From IMG/VR virus record IMGVR_UViG_3300048446_000038, positions 1-21,141 of that record: 21,141 bases of DNA. One strand, written 5' to 3'. Below, in pieces: positions 1 to 8,803 of this stretch. A program made the position numbers and the translations under genes. The notes beneath the pieces were generated by a model, which was given only the letters and a program-made list of their open reading frames with translations, was not told the DNA's origin and did not search any database. Position 1 is the stretch's first letter; every line of letters starts with the position of its first letter. The stretch is from a virus.

Positions 1-1
1 T

Positions 2-1342
2 TCTATTGACCCAGTTAACTACGGAGCTTGTACTGGTACACCTGTTACAATATATGGAGATAGAGATTCTTTAACTAATTTCTGTGTGCCTTCTGCAACA
101 TTTTTCTCTAATCCTCAAGGTAGTTCATCGCCATCATTAAGTACAGGATGGTATGCCTTTGATGATGGAACAAATCACAACTTAAGATATATAGAAGCAA
201 ATGGTATTCCTGCCACAGGGTGTGTAACTGGTGGATGTACAGAAACTCCTGACCCTACACCATCACAACCAACTGCTGGATATGCAACAATACAAAAATG
301 TCCTAATCAAACTAATGCAGGAATAGTATTTGACGTAGCTTTTGATGGGTTTACACGAGATGCTGGTCAAATTGTACAATTAACTGATTTTGCAGGAAAT
401 GGAACTTCAAGTGGTTGTTATGAAATAACACAAGTATATGTAACTTTATCTAATTGGGATTACACGCTTTCAAGTGATGAGTTTGTTAGATTACAGCCTT
501 ATGGTTCTTGTGAAGAATGTGTTGGAGATATACAAGTAGAAGAAGAAGTTATTGTTGACCCTAATAAATACTATGGAGCATACAGACAATGTAATAATGA
601 ATCTTCTCCTCTATTTTATGTTGTTTCAGACTCGGAAATATCTAACGTTACAAGACTAGGGTCAAACACAGAAACTTGTAGGCACCTTGTTTATGAGTTA
701 CATAACAATCAAGGAAATATTGCTGCATTTAGTGATAGTGCTTCCATTTATGAAGATTTATTTTTTACTGAATTTAATGATTGTACCACTTGTTTAGAAG
801 GTGACACAATTACTCCTGACCCTCTTGCTTATTTTAGACAGTATAATAATTGTGATGGTAATGGTGGATTTATTATTGCAGGAAGCACAACTGATTTAGA
901 TGCTACTGGTCATTGGCCTTCTGTAGTAGAATTTGGAGATATATGTTATAATGATGGAGGAAACACATCAACTACTTCAAATAGAAATATAAATGATTTA
1001 GTAACATATCCAGATTGTGCTACTTGTGGTTATGTTCCGCCAGCACCTGAAGACCCTATTGGTTTTGAAACAAATGTAATTAGAATATCAAGTACAACAT
1101 TTACATCAATAACAAATGCTTGTGCTGGACTAACAAGTAGTTTCCCTACAACTCTATATTATACTGGATTTCTTGGAGATGGAACACAATTATATTCTGA
1201 TTCTGCATTAACAAGGGTTTATGCACCTGCATCTACTAATTTTTATTTATCAGAAGATTCTTACTATTTCAAAATAGGAACTGGTACAGGAGACCCTCGT
1301 GGAGAAATATATAACTTTGGCCAGTGTGGTGATATAATATAA
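2..1342 (+). CDS. Cys-rich modular tail/adhesin-like protein, 5' truncated by window edge
   Basis: The frame is open from the first complete codon at base 2 to the TAA at 1340-1342, so the gene starts upstream; a GTG at 86 lies inside the open frame and is not a convincing start. No enzyme motif is visible. The protein is built from modules of about 80 residues that open with a Tyr-rich strand and a Cys and close with a Cys-x-x-Cys pair (Cys codons at 509/518, 782/791 and 1016/1025), separated by Asp-Pro-rich linkers. A GCVTGGC element lies at 218-238, and the last module has only isolated Cys residues. Low Lys, high Gly/Ser/Thr/Tyr and the repeated beta-rich modules fit an extracellular virion protein such as a fibre or adhesin. 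It precedes two tail genes, which supports a tail-tip location. The function is inferred from composition and context only. Confidence 0.7.
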   Translation, partial: SIDPVNYGACTGTPVTIYGDRDSLTNFCVPSATFFSNPQGSSSPSLSTGWYAFDDGTNHNLRYIEANGIPATGCVTGGCTETPDPTPSQPTAGYATIQKCPNQTNAGIVFDVAFDGFTRDAGQIVQLTDFAGNGTSSGCYEITQVYVTLSNWDYTLSSDEFVRLQPYGSCEECVGDIQVEEEVIVDPNKYYGAYRQCNNESSPLFYVVSDSEISNVTRLGSNTETCRHLVYELHNNQGNIAAFSDSASIYEDLFFTEFNDCTTCLEGDTITPDPLAYFRQYNNCDGNGGFIIAGSTTDLDATGHWPSVVEFGDICYNDGGNTSTTSNRNINDLVTYPDCATCGYVPPAPEDPIGFETNVIRISSTTFTSITNACAGLTSSFPTTLYYTGFLGDGTQLYSDSALTRVYAPASTNFYLSEDSYYFKIGTGTGDPRGEIYNFGQCGDII

Positions 1343-1367
1343 GTTGTAATACTATATTATTTTTTTT
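1334..1367 (+). terminator. Possible AT-only intrinsic terminator
   Basis: A perfect 8-bp inverted repeat, ATAATATA (1334-1341) and TATATTAT (1353-1360), has an 11-base loop and is followed directly by a run of T to 1367. It overlaps the stop codon of the upstream gene. The stem contains no G-C pair, so it would be weak; in such AT-rich DNA it could be chance. Confidence 0.35.
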
Positions 1368-1390
1368 AGTTATATACTTAAAGAAAAGAT

Positions 1391-2479
1391 ATGGCAGTAT
1401 TAACAAGCTCTACATTAGATTTATATTGTTGGTCTGGAAGATGGAGTTCAGTGCCATCTCAACCTCAATACGTTATTAGAAAAACAAATCCTGACACAAA
1501 TAACTTAATACGTTTTGAAATATCAGAATTAATACAAGATTACATTGATGTTGTATTTGATAATGATTATACAATTAGTGGTGGAGGTCTTTCTAATATA
1601 AAATCTACTTGTTGGTTTTATTATATAAAAAGAAATACATACAGTGATAGAGATGCACAGGAATTTTATGGGTATGGAATAGGAACAAAAGGTTATACTT
1701 ACTTTGAAGATGGAATAAATTCTGTTCTATCAACATCAAGATTATTCTCTAACAATTATATTTATTTACCAGAAAACTCTAGTATTAATATACCTATATA
1801 TGTTGGACCTGGTGGAGTTAAATTTATTAGATTCTTTAAAATAGATTCACTGGGAAATGAAACGGTAGCTCAAACACAAAGTTTTGATTTATTACTAGAC
1901 ACACCAACTTCTGAAGATTCAAACTCTTATATTAGATATGCTTCTTCTAACATTCAAGCTAGTAAAATAGAAATAGAATCAGTTAATACATCCTCTTCAA
2001 CATATTCGGCTGCAACAGGAACAGCAATAGAGACAGTTTATCCTATTTATACTTGTGAACCTAAATACACTAACTATAAAGTGTCATTTATAAATAAATT
2101 TGGTGCAATACAAGACTTGTACTTTAACAAAAAAAGAACAGATAATTTAAATGTAAAAAGGGATGACTATAATACAAGCACAATATCTTCATCATCTTCA
2201 GGTGTAAGTTATAATACTTACGACGCAACCAACATAGTTCAAGATGTTGCTGCAACAAAATCTCTTACATTAAACACAGGATTCTTAAAAGAAGAGTATA
2301 ATGAAATAATGAGACAGTTATTTCAGTCAGAAAATGTATGGGTTAGAGAAAACAATCAAACATTACCTATAAAAATTAAAGATAGTAGTTTTACTTATAA
2401 AACACATCTAAACGACAAACTTGTAAATTATACTGTTCAATTTGAATATGCTTTTGATGGTATTAACAACATTAGATAA
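1391..2479 (+). CDS. Putative tail structural protein (362 aa)
   Basis: The ATG follows an A-rich leader (AAAGAAAAGAT) and the frame ends in a TAATG overlap with the next tail gene, implying translational coupling. No signal peptide, membrane segment or catalytic motif is visible. The sequence is rich in Tyr, Ser, Asn and Thr with alternating hydrophobic stretches, as in beta-rich virion proteins. The N-terminal part carries FEISELIQDYI, and the end has a helix (LKEEYNEIMRQLFQSENVWV) followed by beta strands ending in NYTVQFEYAFDGINNIR. From memory, this helix-plus-strand ending resembles structural proteins next to the tail hub of other Bacteroidota phages. Its place between an adhesin-like gene and the hub/tip gene suggests a distal tail or baseplate part. 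The exact role is not recognised. Confidence 0.7.
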   Translation: MAVLTSSTLDLYCWSGRWSSVPSQPQYVIRKTNPDTNNLIRFEISELIQDYIDVVFDNDYTISGGGLSNIKSTCWFYYIKRNTYSDRDAQEFYGYGIGTKGYTYFEDGINSVLSTSRLFSNNYIYLPENSSINIPIYVGPGGVKFIRFFKIDSLGNETVAQTQSFDLLLDTPTSEDSNSYIRYASSNIQASKIEIESVNTSSSTYSAATGTAIETVYPIYTCEPKYTNYKVSFINKFGAIQDLYFNKKRTDNLNVKRDDYNTSTISSSSSGVSYNTYDATNIVQDVAATKSLTLNTGFLKEEYNEIMRQLFQSENVWVRENNQTLPIKIKDSSFTYKTHLNDKLVNYTVQFEYAFDGINNIR

Positions 2480-5247
2480 TGAACCAAAAAGTACAGTTAT
2501 TTATAGAGAATCAAGAAGTTGATATATTTCAGGATAATTCAATTAATATTGTATCATCAATAAAAGATTATAGAGAACCTGATAAATTATTTACTGATTA
2601 TTCTCAAAACTTTAATCTTCCTGCTACTACAAGAAACAATAAAATATTTAAACATTATTACGATTATGATATAGGAGATGGAGGTTTTGATGCAAGAAAG
2701 TCAAAAGAAGCAAGAATAGAAATAAACGATAGACCATTTAGAGAAGGATATATAGTTCTTGAAAGTGTAGATTTAAAATACAATAAGCCTTCAACATATA
2801 AGGTTACTTTCTTTGGTGGATTAAGATTATTAAAAGAGTTATTCCAGGATTTAAAACTATCTGATTTAACATGGCTAGATAATTTTAATATAACAAATCA
2901 AGGTTACGATGCTTCAAAAACAGATACTTTTTATAATTATTTAACTACATCTAAAGATGTAACAATAGATTCTACAACATATACACAACCAGTTGTAGTT
3001 CCTTTAATATCTAACAAAGATAGATTGTATTATAACTCTAATACTGCTTATTATGGAGTTTTAGAAGATGGTAATTTATATTATGATTCTAATGACTACC
3101 CATTAAATAGCAAAAAGAATGGAGTAAACTGGCAGAACTTAAAACCAGGTATTAGAATAGACAATATAATAAGAGCTGTAGAAAAACTAATTAATGCTAA
3201 TACAGAAACTCCAAGTATAGAGTTTTCTAATGATTTCTTTAATTCATCTAATTTAGATTATTACAATCTTTATATGTGGCTTAATAAAGATGTAGATGAG
3301 GAAAAAGATATAATTACACAAAGAAAAATAATAGATGTATTTAATAACGGTGTAAGTAGAATATACAGGACTTATGGAGGTGGGACCATTCAAGAACAAG
3401 TTATGTCTATTGTATCTACTGATGATGAAGGAAATACTAGTGGACAAACCTCTGATAGGTTTATATTATCTGGAGTTCAAGATGAAAGTGTAGATAGTGT
3501 AGAATGTAGAGTAAGTTTAATTAGTTCAAATACTACTGACAAGTTTGATTTACAATTAATGAAAGATGGTGTAGTTATAAGCACAATAAATCAAGAGGTT
3601 CAAACAGGTGGTAATTCTTATTTAAGTTTTTATCTAGAGCAAGATGGTAAATATCAATTTAGACTACAAACAAAGTCAGATGTAAATATAAATTTTGATA
3701 GTGGTTTTAAAGTTCAGTTTGTTATAAGAGCTGTAAGTGATAGAGATAGCTTTAACGATGTAACAATATTTGGTGGAGCATTAAACATATTAGCTAATGT
3801 AGGTGAATTTTCTATGACAGAAAATATGCCTGATATGACAATTTTAGAGTTTCTATCAGGAATATTTAAAATGTTTAATTTAGTGTGTTATGTACAAAGT
3901 GATATAAATGCTACTTATGCAAATTATTCTGCAAACATCACAAACGTCAAAACAATTAGAGTAATGACATTTGATGCTTATTACGCATCTTCTAATGCAG
4001 AGCTTGACATAACAGACAAAATAGACATTTCATCAGCATCAGTTCATAGACAAGTTCCTTATACTAAAATAGAATTTAAGTATGAAGATACTCAAGCTGT
4101 TCTTGCAGAACAACATCTATCTGAACTTGGTCAAGAATGGGGTGGAGAAAAATGGGAGATAACAGAGTCAAGAGCTGAAAAGAAATATGAAATTATCCCT
4201 CCTTTTGCACACATGAAGTTTGAAAGATTGTATGATGAGAATGGAGATACTTTATCAGGGGTTCAGGTTGGTTATAGTATAAAAAGAAGTAGTACAAGTA
4301 AAGGAGAATATAAAGATGAGAAGTATAATCCACATTATGGAAAGCCTGTTTTATTCTATCCATATTTAGCACAAAACTCAACAACCATACCTTATCTATA
4401 TAAAACAAACGTCAATACTTATGAAGCTGAACCTATAGATGATTATTTCATTCCACTAAATTCAGTAGATATAAATGTATCTCAATCTAAACACTTTGGA
4501 GAAGAAGTAGATGAATATAGAGCTTTTGATGCAGAGAATCAAAGTAATGTAAATAATTTATTTAATATATATTATAAAAACTATATAACACACTTATTTG
4601 ACCAAAGGTCTAGGATAACAAAATTAAAAGCAAATTTAACTAATGCTTTCCTGTCTAAATATTCTTTAGCTGATAAAATAAGAGTATCAGGTAAAACTTA
4701 TAGTATAAATAAAATAAATGTAAACTTAATAAACGGTAAAGCTGATTTAGAATTACAAAGATATTATTCTATTAAATCATTTGCTTGTTTAAGTGATAAT
4801 ATAGAAGTAGATGTAGAGTTGACATCAGCTGGTAATTTATATGTATTTGATAATAAATTTGGTGCATATCAAATGGGTGAAGGTGTTTATGTATTTAATG
4901 ATGTACCTTCAGGTCATCCTATAGCATTCTACAACTTTGGTAAAACAAATGAATTATCTTATACAGGAACAGTTAATGGAGGAACTAAAACAGGACAAGA
5001 TGGTAATACTTATACATATTATTCTGGTGATGTAACAGTAACAGTTAATGGTGACTTTGGAACTACTAGCTACGAATGTTATAATCACGGATATATGGGC
5101 GGTGAAAGTAATTTAACTTTTAATGCAGATTGTGAAGTAGATACTACACCTACTCCACCTCCTGTAACTGGAGATTTAAGAGTAGATGCAACGGACATTA
5201 CTGTAGATAATGCAATTATAACATCAGACCAAACTAATAGACAATGA
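2479..5247 (+). CDS. Tail tip/hub protein with C-terminal cupredoxin-like module (922 aa)
   Basis: The start shares a TAATG with the upstream gene and the stop shares an ATGA with the 48-codon gene. The N-terminal 150 residues carry LFTDYSQNFNLPAT and YKVTFFGGLRLLKELFQDL, which I associate with large tail-tip or hub proteins of Bacteroidota phages. Residues to about 765 are the main tail body, with no visible peptidase motif. Residues about 795-885 look like a separate module with all four type 1 copper ligand positions: His813 in GHPIAF, then Cys867, His870 and Met873 in YECYNHGYMGG. A proline-rich linker (TPTPPP) leads to a C-terminal repeat of period 7 (898-922) that is also found in the 55-residue gene at 14469. 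It lies directly upstream of the tape measure, where hub proteins usually map. The tail assignment is fairly secure; copper binding is inferred. Confidence 0.75.
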   Translation: MNQKVQLFIENQEVDIFQDNSINIVSSIKDYREPDKLFTDYSQNFNLPATTRNNKIFKHYYDYDIGDGGFDARKSKEARIEINDRPFREGYIVLESVDLKYNKPSTYKVTFFGGLRLLKELFQDLKLSDLTWLDNFNITNQGYDASKTDTFYNYLTTSKDVTIDSTTYTQPVVVPLISNKDRLYYNSNTAYYGVLEDGNLYYDSNDYPLNSKKNGVNWQNLKPGIRIDNIIRAVEKLINANTETPSIEFSNDFFNSSNLDYYNLYMWLNKDVDEEKDIITQRKIIDVFNNGVSRIYRTYGGGTIQEQVMSIVSTDDEGNTSGQTSDRFILSGVQDESVDSVECRVSLISSNTTDKFDLQLMKDGVVISTINQEVQTGGNSYLSFYLEQDGKYQFRLQTKSDVNINFDSGFKVQFVIRAVSDRDSFNDVTIFGGALNILANVGEFSMTENMPDMTILEFLSGIFKMFNLVCYVQSDINATYANYSANITNVKTIRVMTFDAYYASSNAELDITDKIDISSASVHRQVPYTKIEFKYEDTQAVLAEQHLSELGQEWGGEKWEITESRAEKKYEIIPPFAHMKFERLYDENGDTLSGVQVGYSIKRSSTSKGEYKDEKYNPHYGKPVLFYPYLAQNSTTIPYLYKTNVNTYEAEPIDDYFIPLNSVDINVSQSKHFGEEVDEYRAFDAENQSNVNNLFNIYYKNYITHLFDQRSRITKLKANLTNAFLSKYSLADKIRVSGKTYSINKINVNLINGKADLELQRYYSIKSFACLSDNIEVDVELTSAGNLYVFDNKFGAYQMGEGVYVFNDVPSGHPIAFYNFGKTNELSYTGTVNGGTKTGQDGNTYTYYSGDVTVTVNGDFGTTSYECYNHGYMGGESNLTFNADCEVDTTPTPPPVTGDLRVDATDITVDNAIITSDQTNRQ
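4861..5133 (+). other. Cupredoxin-like (type 1 copper site) domain within the tail protein
   Basis: This covers residues about 795-885 of the 922-residue tail protein. The visible motif is GHPIAF (His codon 4915-4917), then YECYNHGYMGG with Cys at 5077-5079, His at 5086-5088 and Met at 5095-5097. The Cys-x2-His-x2-Met spacing equals that of amicyanin (Cys92, His95, Met98), and the first His sits in a His-x-hydrophobic-x-Phe strand as in that family. The His-to-Cys distance is 54 residues, longer than in amicyanin (39). I recall HP...YYxCxxHxxMGG modules in marine cyanophage structural proteins. Copper binding is not shown. Confidence 0.55.
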
Positions 5248-5390
5248 TTAAATTAATAATAGAACTATTAAAGACAGATAACTTTTATGGAGTTAATCCT
5301 TATATAGACATTGCTAAAGGATGGTATAAAGCACCAGAAAATTGGAAAGAATTAAAACATCATGTAATTAGAAGATATTATGGAAGGTAA
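5244..5390 (+). CDS. Small conserved-looking protein between hub and tape measure (48 aa)
   Basis: ATG at 5244 overlaps the upstream stop (ATGA) and the frame ends at TAA 5388-5390, overlapping the tape-measure start by 11 bases. It begins MIKLIIELLKTDNF and ends HHVIRRYYGR; it is aromatic and basic, with a GWYKAPENWKELK segment. There is no membrane segment beyond a short hydrophobic N-terminus. The tight overlaps on both sides and absence of rival frames argue that it is real. In many long-tailed phages the genes just before the tape measure encode tail assembly chaperones; this position suggests a similar helper role, but its size and sequence do not prove it, and no frameshift product is evident. 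Confidence 0.65.
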   Translation: MIKLIIELLKTDNFYGVNPYIDIAKGWYKAPENWKELKHHVIRRYYGR

Positions 5391-7605
5391 AGAAATAATA
5401 ATTAATATAAAACTTACTGGAGACGGAGCTGTAGATGTTAAAAAGTTAAAACAAGCTCTTTCTGAATTTACTAAAGAGACAGAGAAGAATATAAATGTCA
5501 GGAAGAAAACTACCCAAGCAATAAAAGGAACAGAGAAGGCTTATCTAAATGAAATAAAAAGAATAAAACAAGAAAGAGCTGAAACTGCAAAAACATCAAA
5601 ACAATATAATTCTTATACAAAACAATTAATAGTTGTTGAGAATCAATTAAGAGAGTTAACAGAAGCAAGAAGAACTGATATTCAAGTTAATGCCGCTCAA
5701 ATTAGTAATCAAGGATTAGCGTCTGCTTCGTTAACTGAATTTGGTAGGTTAATTTCAGATGCTCCTTTTGGAATTATAGGTATGACTAACAACATATCTC
5801 AACTTGGTTCACAATTAGGAACTTTATCAAGAAAAACAGGAAGTGCAAAAGCTTCTTTTGATTTACTTATAACTCAACTTAAATCTGGTGGAGCTTTAAT
5901 TTTAGGTTTTCAGATACTTATTTCTTTAATAACCTTGTATAGAGATGAAATAACAGATTTTATAAAAGGTACGAACACAGCTGCTGCTAAATTAAAAGAG
6001 TTAAGAAAAGAAATAGAAGAAGCAAATAAAAGTTTTGATGCTGAAGGAGCCAAGCTTATGATTCTTAATAATATTATAAATGATAATAGTGCTAGTAGAG
6101 AGGCACAAATAGCTGCTGCAAATGAGTTGGCAAGTGTTTTACCAGACTTAACACTTAAAGAAATTCAAAATAAAAATGCGGTTGAGGATAACACGTTAGC
6201 TATTGAGGATTATATAACACAACAAAAAGCAAGAGCAGAAATGGATGCTATTTTAGATGCTAATGCAGATATATTTGCTAAAAAAGCCAAGATAAGAGCA
6301 ATAGAATCCATGGAAGAAGGAGAAGAAAAAGAAGCTGCTTTAATAAAGTTTATAAAAGCTAATGATTCTTTTCTATTAAGAATGGAAGCTGGTATGCGTT
6401 CTTCGATTCAGTCTGGTGGATTAGGAAGACTACCAGGTGTAGCAAAAGCAAGAGGTTTCTTTTCTGCAGTTATAGGTTCAAATGATTCAGAAAGAAAACA
6501 AATATTGAATGAAATAACAAAAGATGTTGATAAAACTGCATCAGAAATAACAACTATTCTAACTGATTTACAAAAACAAATTACACAATCTGCTGGTTCT
6601 GGAGACGGAGACGGAAATGGTGCAGATGTTATTGAAGGAAGTATAAAAGCTTTACAAAACCAAATATCAGCATTAAAAAAATTAAGAGATGAAACATCTA
6701 CTACTGGGGATGAATATACTGAATTTACATTAAAAATAGAAAAGCTTCAAGATGAGCTAAAAGAACTTCAAGGTATAATGGATAGACCGCAAGTTGAATC
6801 TGTAAGTGCTTTTATAGCTGCTGAAGACACAAAATTAACAAAGTTCCTAGAAACCGAACTTGCAAAAAGAGAATCTGCTGAAGTAACAAGTGAAATATTA
6901 GCTCAAGGTGAACAAGATAGATTATTAGCTCAAGAAAAATTAGCTGATATGATAGTTAAACAAGCTAGTAAATTTGGACAAATACAATCACAAGCTTTTG
7001 ATGCACAAGTTAAAAGATTAGATACCGAAAGAGATATTATATTAAACAACGACAATCTTACATCTCAAGAGAAGGATAGACTATTGAAAGAAAATGATAA
7101 GCAGTCAAGAAAAATAAGAATTCAGCAAATAAAGTTTGAAAGAGATATGCACATGATAGAAATGTCTATGGAGCTAACTAAATTTGCTTTACAAGGAAAG
7201 ACGTTGTTGGCTGGAATTGCAGGTGATGCTGCTAAAAATACAGCTGATGCAACTGGCTCTATTGGTAAGTTTTTAAGTCAATTAGGCCCTATAGCTGGTC
7301 CTGTAGCTTATGCTGCAATGATAGGTGGTGTTATAGCACAAATAGTGACTGCAAGAAGAAAAGCAGAACAGCAAATAAAAGCATTATCAGGTCCTTTAGC
7401 TGGTGTAAGTTCAGGTGGTGGAGGTTCTTCTACTAGTGTACAAGCTCCTGCATTCAACGTAGTAGGTGCAACACAAACAAGTCAATTAGCTCAAACAATT
7501 GCTGGTTCAGAAGATAAACCATTAAGAGCTTATGTAGTAGCATCTGATGTATCAACAGCACAAGAACTTGAACGTAGTACGATAGAAGGTGCATCAATAG
7601 GATAA
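5380..7605 (+). CDS. Tail tape measure protein (741 aa)
   Basis: Tape measure proteins fill the tail tube, set its length and are ejected with the DNA. The start at 5380 overlaps the 48-residue gene. Residues 1-100 are Lys/Glu-rich and predicted helical or coiled-coil. Residues 119-139 carry LTEFGRLISDAPFGIIGMTN, a signature I associate with tape measures of Bacteroidota phages. A hydrophobic segment lies at about 169-187 and a second Gly/Ala-rich one at about 628-660 (GPIAGPVAYAAMIGG), which fits the membrane-interacting segments of this family. Long charged helical stretches (about 200-290 and 410-600) separate them. At about 0.15 nm per residue the length predicts a tail near 110 nm. It lies directly after the tail-tip genes, and the next gene begins a head module, an uncommon order. 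It has no visible lytic domain. Confidence 0.88.
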   Translation: MEGKEIIINIKLTGDGAVDVKKLKQALSEFTKETEKNINVRKKTTQAIKGTEKAYLNEIKRIKQERAETAKTSKQYNSYTKQLIVVENQLRELTEARRTDIQVNAAQISNQGLASASLTEFGRLISDAPFGIIGMTNNISQLGSQLGTLSRKTGSAKASFDLLITQLKSGGALILGFQILISLITLYRDEITDFIKGTNTAAAKLKELRKEIEEANKSFDAEGAKLMILNNIINDNSASREAQIAAANELASVLPDLTLKEIQNKNAVEDNTLAIEDYITQQKARAEMDAILDANADIFAKKAKIRAIESMEEGEEKEAALIKFIKANDSFLLRMEAGMRSSIQSGGLGRLPGVAKARGFFSAVIGSNDSERKQILNEITKDVDKTASEITTILTDLQKQITQSAGSGDGDGNGADVIEGSIKALQNQISALKKLRDETSTTGDEYTEFTLKIEKLQDELKELQGIMDRPQVESVSAFIAAEDTKLTKFLETELAKRESAEVTSEILAQGEQDRLLAQEKLADMIVKQASKFGQIQSQAFDAQVKRLDTERDIILNNDNLTSQEKDRLLKENDKQSRKIRIQQIKFERDMHMIEMSMELTKFALQGKTLLAGIAGDAAKNTADATGSIGKFLSQLGPIAGPVAYAAMIGGVIAQIVTARRKAEQQIKALSGPLAGVSSGGGGSSTSVQAPAFNVVGATQTSQLAQTIAGSEDKPLRAYVVASDVSTAQELERSTIEGASIG

Positions 7606-7639
7606 TAAAACAAAATAGACCTAGTAGGGTTATTTAATT

Positions 7640-8803
7640 ATGGAAAAGATAATAGAACTTATTATAGACGAAGAAAATGAGATTAGTGGTATTGAAGCTA
7701 TCTCTGTCGTTGAAAATCCAGCAATAGAAGAAGACTTTATTGCACTAAAAGAACATAAAGATATTAAACTTGCAGAAGTAGATGCAGAACAAAGGATTCT
7801 TATGGGTCCTGCACTTATACCTAACAAGAAGATATTTAGAAAAGGAGAAGAAGATGATTACTACATATACTTCTCTGAAGATACAGTTAGAAAAGCATCT
7901 GAATTATTCTTTATAAAAAGTAAACATCAGAACTCTACATTTGAACATTCATTTGAATTATCTGATATGTCAGTTGTAGAATCTTGGTTAATAGAAGACC
8001 CTAAAAATGATAAAGCATCAGCTTATGGTTTTGACCTACCAAAAGGAACTTGGATGGTATCAATGAAAGTATTAAATGATGATGTGTGGAAAGCAGTAAA
8101 AGAAGGAGAAGTAAAAGGATTTTCTATAGAAGGATATTTTGCTGATGGACTTGAAAGACCAAAAGAAAGCGTAGAAGAAAATGCTTGTGATGATTGTTTA
8201 AATGAATTGAACGCAGAATATGAACTAGCAGAAGTATTAGCGTCTTTAACTGAAGACGTAGAATTAGAATCTTATGGTGGTTATCCACAGTCTGCAAAGA
8301 ACAATGCAAAAAGAGGTATTGCTTTAAACGAAAAAGTAAACAATAAATGTGCAACTCAAGTTGGTAAAGTTAGAGCTAGACAGCTTGAGAGAGGAGAGAA
8401 ATTTACACTCTCTACATTAAAAAGAATATATTCTTATTTATCAAGAGCAGCTGCTTATTATGAGCCAGGTAACAATGAAGCTTGTGGTACTATTTCATAT
8501 TTATTATGGGGTGGTAAATCAATGCTTAACTGGACAACATCTAAACTAAAAGGACTTGATGCTATAGAAGCATCTTCAACAATTATAGATGGAAGAGCTG
8601 CCTATTCAACACAGGAAGAAGCAGAAAAAGCTGCTGAAGATATAGGTTGTTCAGGGTATCATACACACGAGTACGAAGGAGATGTGTGGTATATGCCTTG
8701 TGAGGAACACAATCTAAAAGCTCCTTGTCAAGATGGATATGAGCAAATAGGAATGAAAGATAAAGATGGTAGAAAGGTTCCTAATTGTGTTCCAATAAAA
8801 TGA
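7640..8803 (+). CDS. XkdF-like prohead protease with extra C-terminal domains (387 aa)
   Basis: Residues 1-170 match the XkdF-type phage serine protease pattern: GIEAISVVENPAIEEDF near the start, LIPNKKIFRK, a Phe-Glu-His around His103 and GFSIEGYF with the likely nucleophile Ser162. Such enzymes process scaffold and capsid during head maturation. The rest is unusual. Residues about 212-305 form a separate domain (YPQSAKNNAKRGIALNEK ... ACGTISYLLWGG). Residues about 313-357 are Cys/His-rich (IGCSGYHTHEYEG, YMPCEEH). The C-terminus ends in DGRKVPNCVPIK, a short motif I recall at the ends of several phage head proteins. The gene ends in an ATGA overlap with the next one and lies upstream of scaffold and capsid genes, consistent with a protease. 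The protease call is firm; the added domains have no known role that I can name. Confidence 0.82.
   Translation: MEKIIELIIDEENEISGIEAISVVENPAIEEDFIALKEHKDIKLAEVDAEQRILMGPALIPNKKIFRKGEEDDYYIYFSEDTVRKASELFFIKSKHQNSTFEHSFELSDMSVVESWLIEDPKNDKASAYGFDLPKGTWMVSMKVLNDDVWKAVKEGEVKGFSIEGYFADGLERPKESVEENACDDCLNELNAEYELAEVLASLTEDVELESYGGYPQSAKNNAKRGIALNEKVNNKCATQVGKVRARQLERGEKFTLSTLKRIYSYLSRAAAYYEPGNNEACGTISYLLWGGKSMLNWTTSKLKGLDAIEASSTIIDGRAAYSTQEEAEKAAEDIGCSGYHTHEYEGDVWYMPCEEHNLKAPCQDGYEQIGMKDKDGRKVPNCVPIK

Noticed and set aside
86-88. GTG at 86 as start of the left-edge gene
   Set aside because: The same frame is open back to base 2 with similar Cys/Gly-rich coding sequence, so the gene simply continues off the window.
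3253-3447. Antisense open frame over the tail hub gene (similar ones at 4193-4408, 7630-7827, 8124-8354, 8714-8950, 9393-9578, 16412-16663, 19905-20105)
   Set aside because: All lie opposite well-supported + strand genes, have odd compositions (runs of Tyr/Phe/Ile or Ser), and no start context or neighbours on that strand.
5200-5400. Programmed frameshift before the tape measure
   Set aside because: No convincing slippery heptamer with a long overlapping frame; the 48-codon gene has its own ATG and stop.
8785-8787. TTG at 8785 as start of the 72-residue gene
   Set aside because: The ATG at 8800 gives the ATGA overlap used repeatedly in this window and avoids a rare start inside the protease gene.
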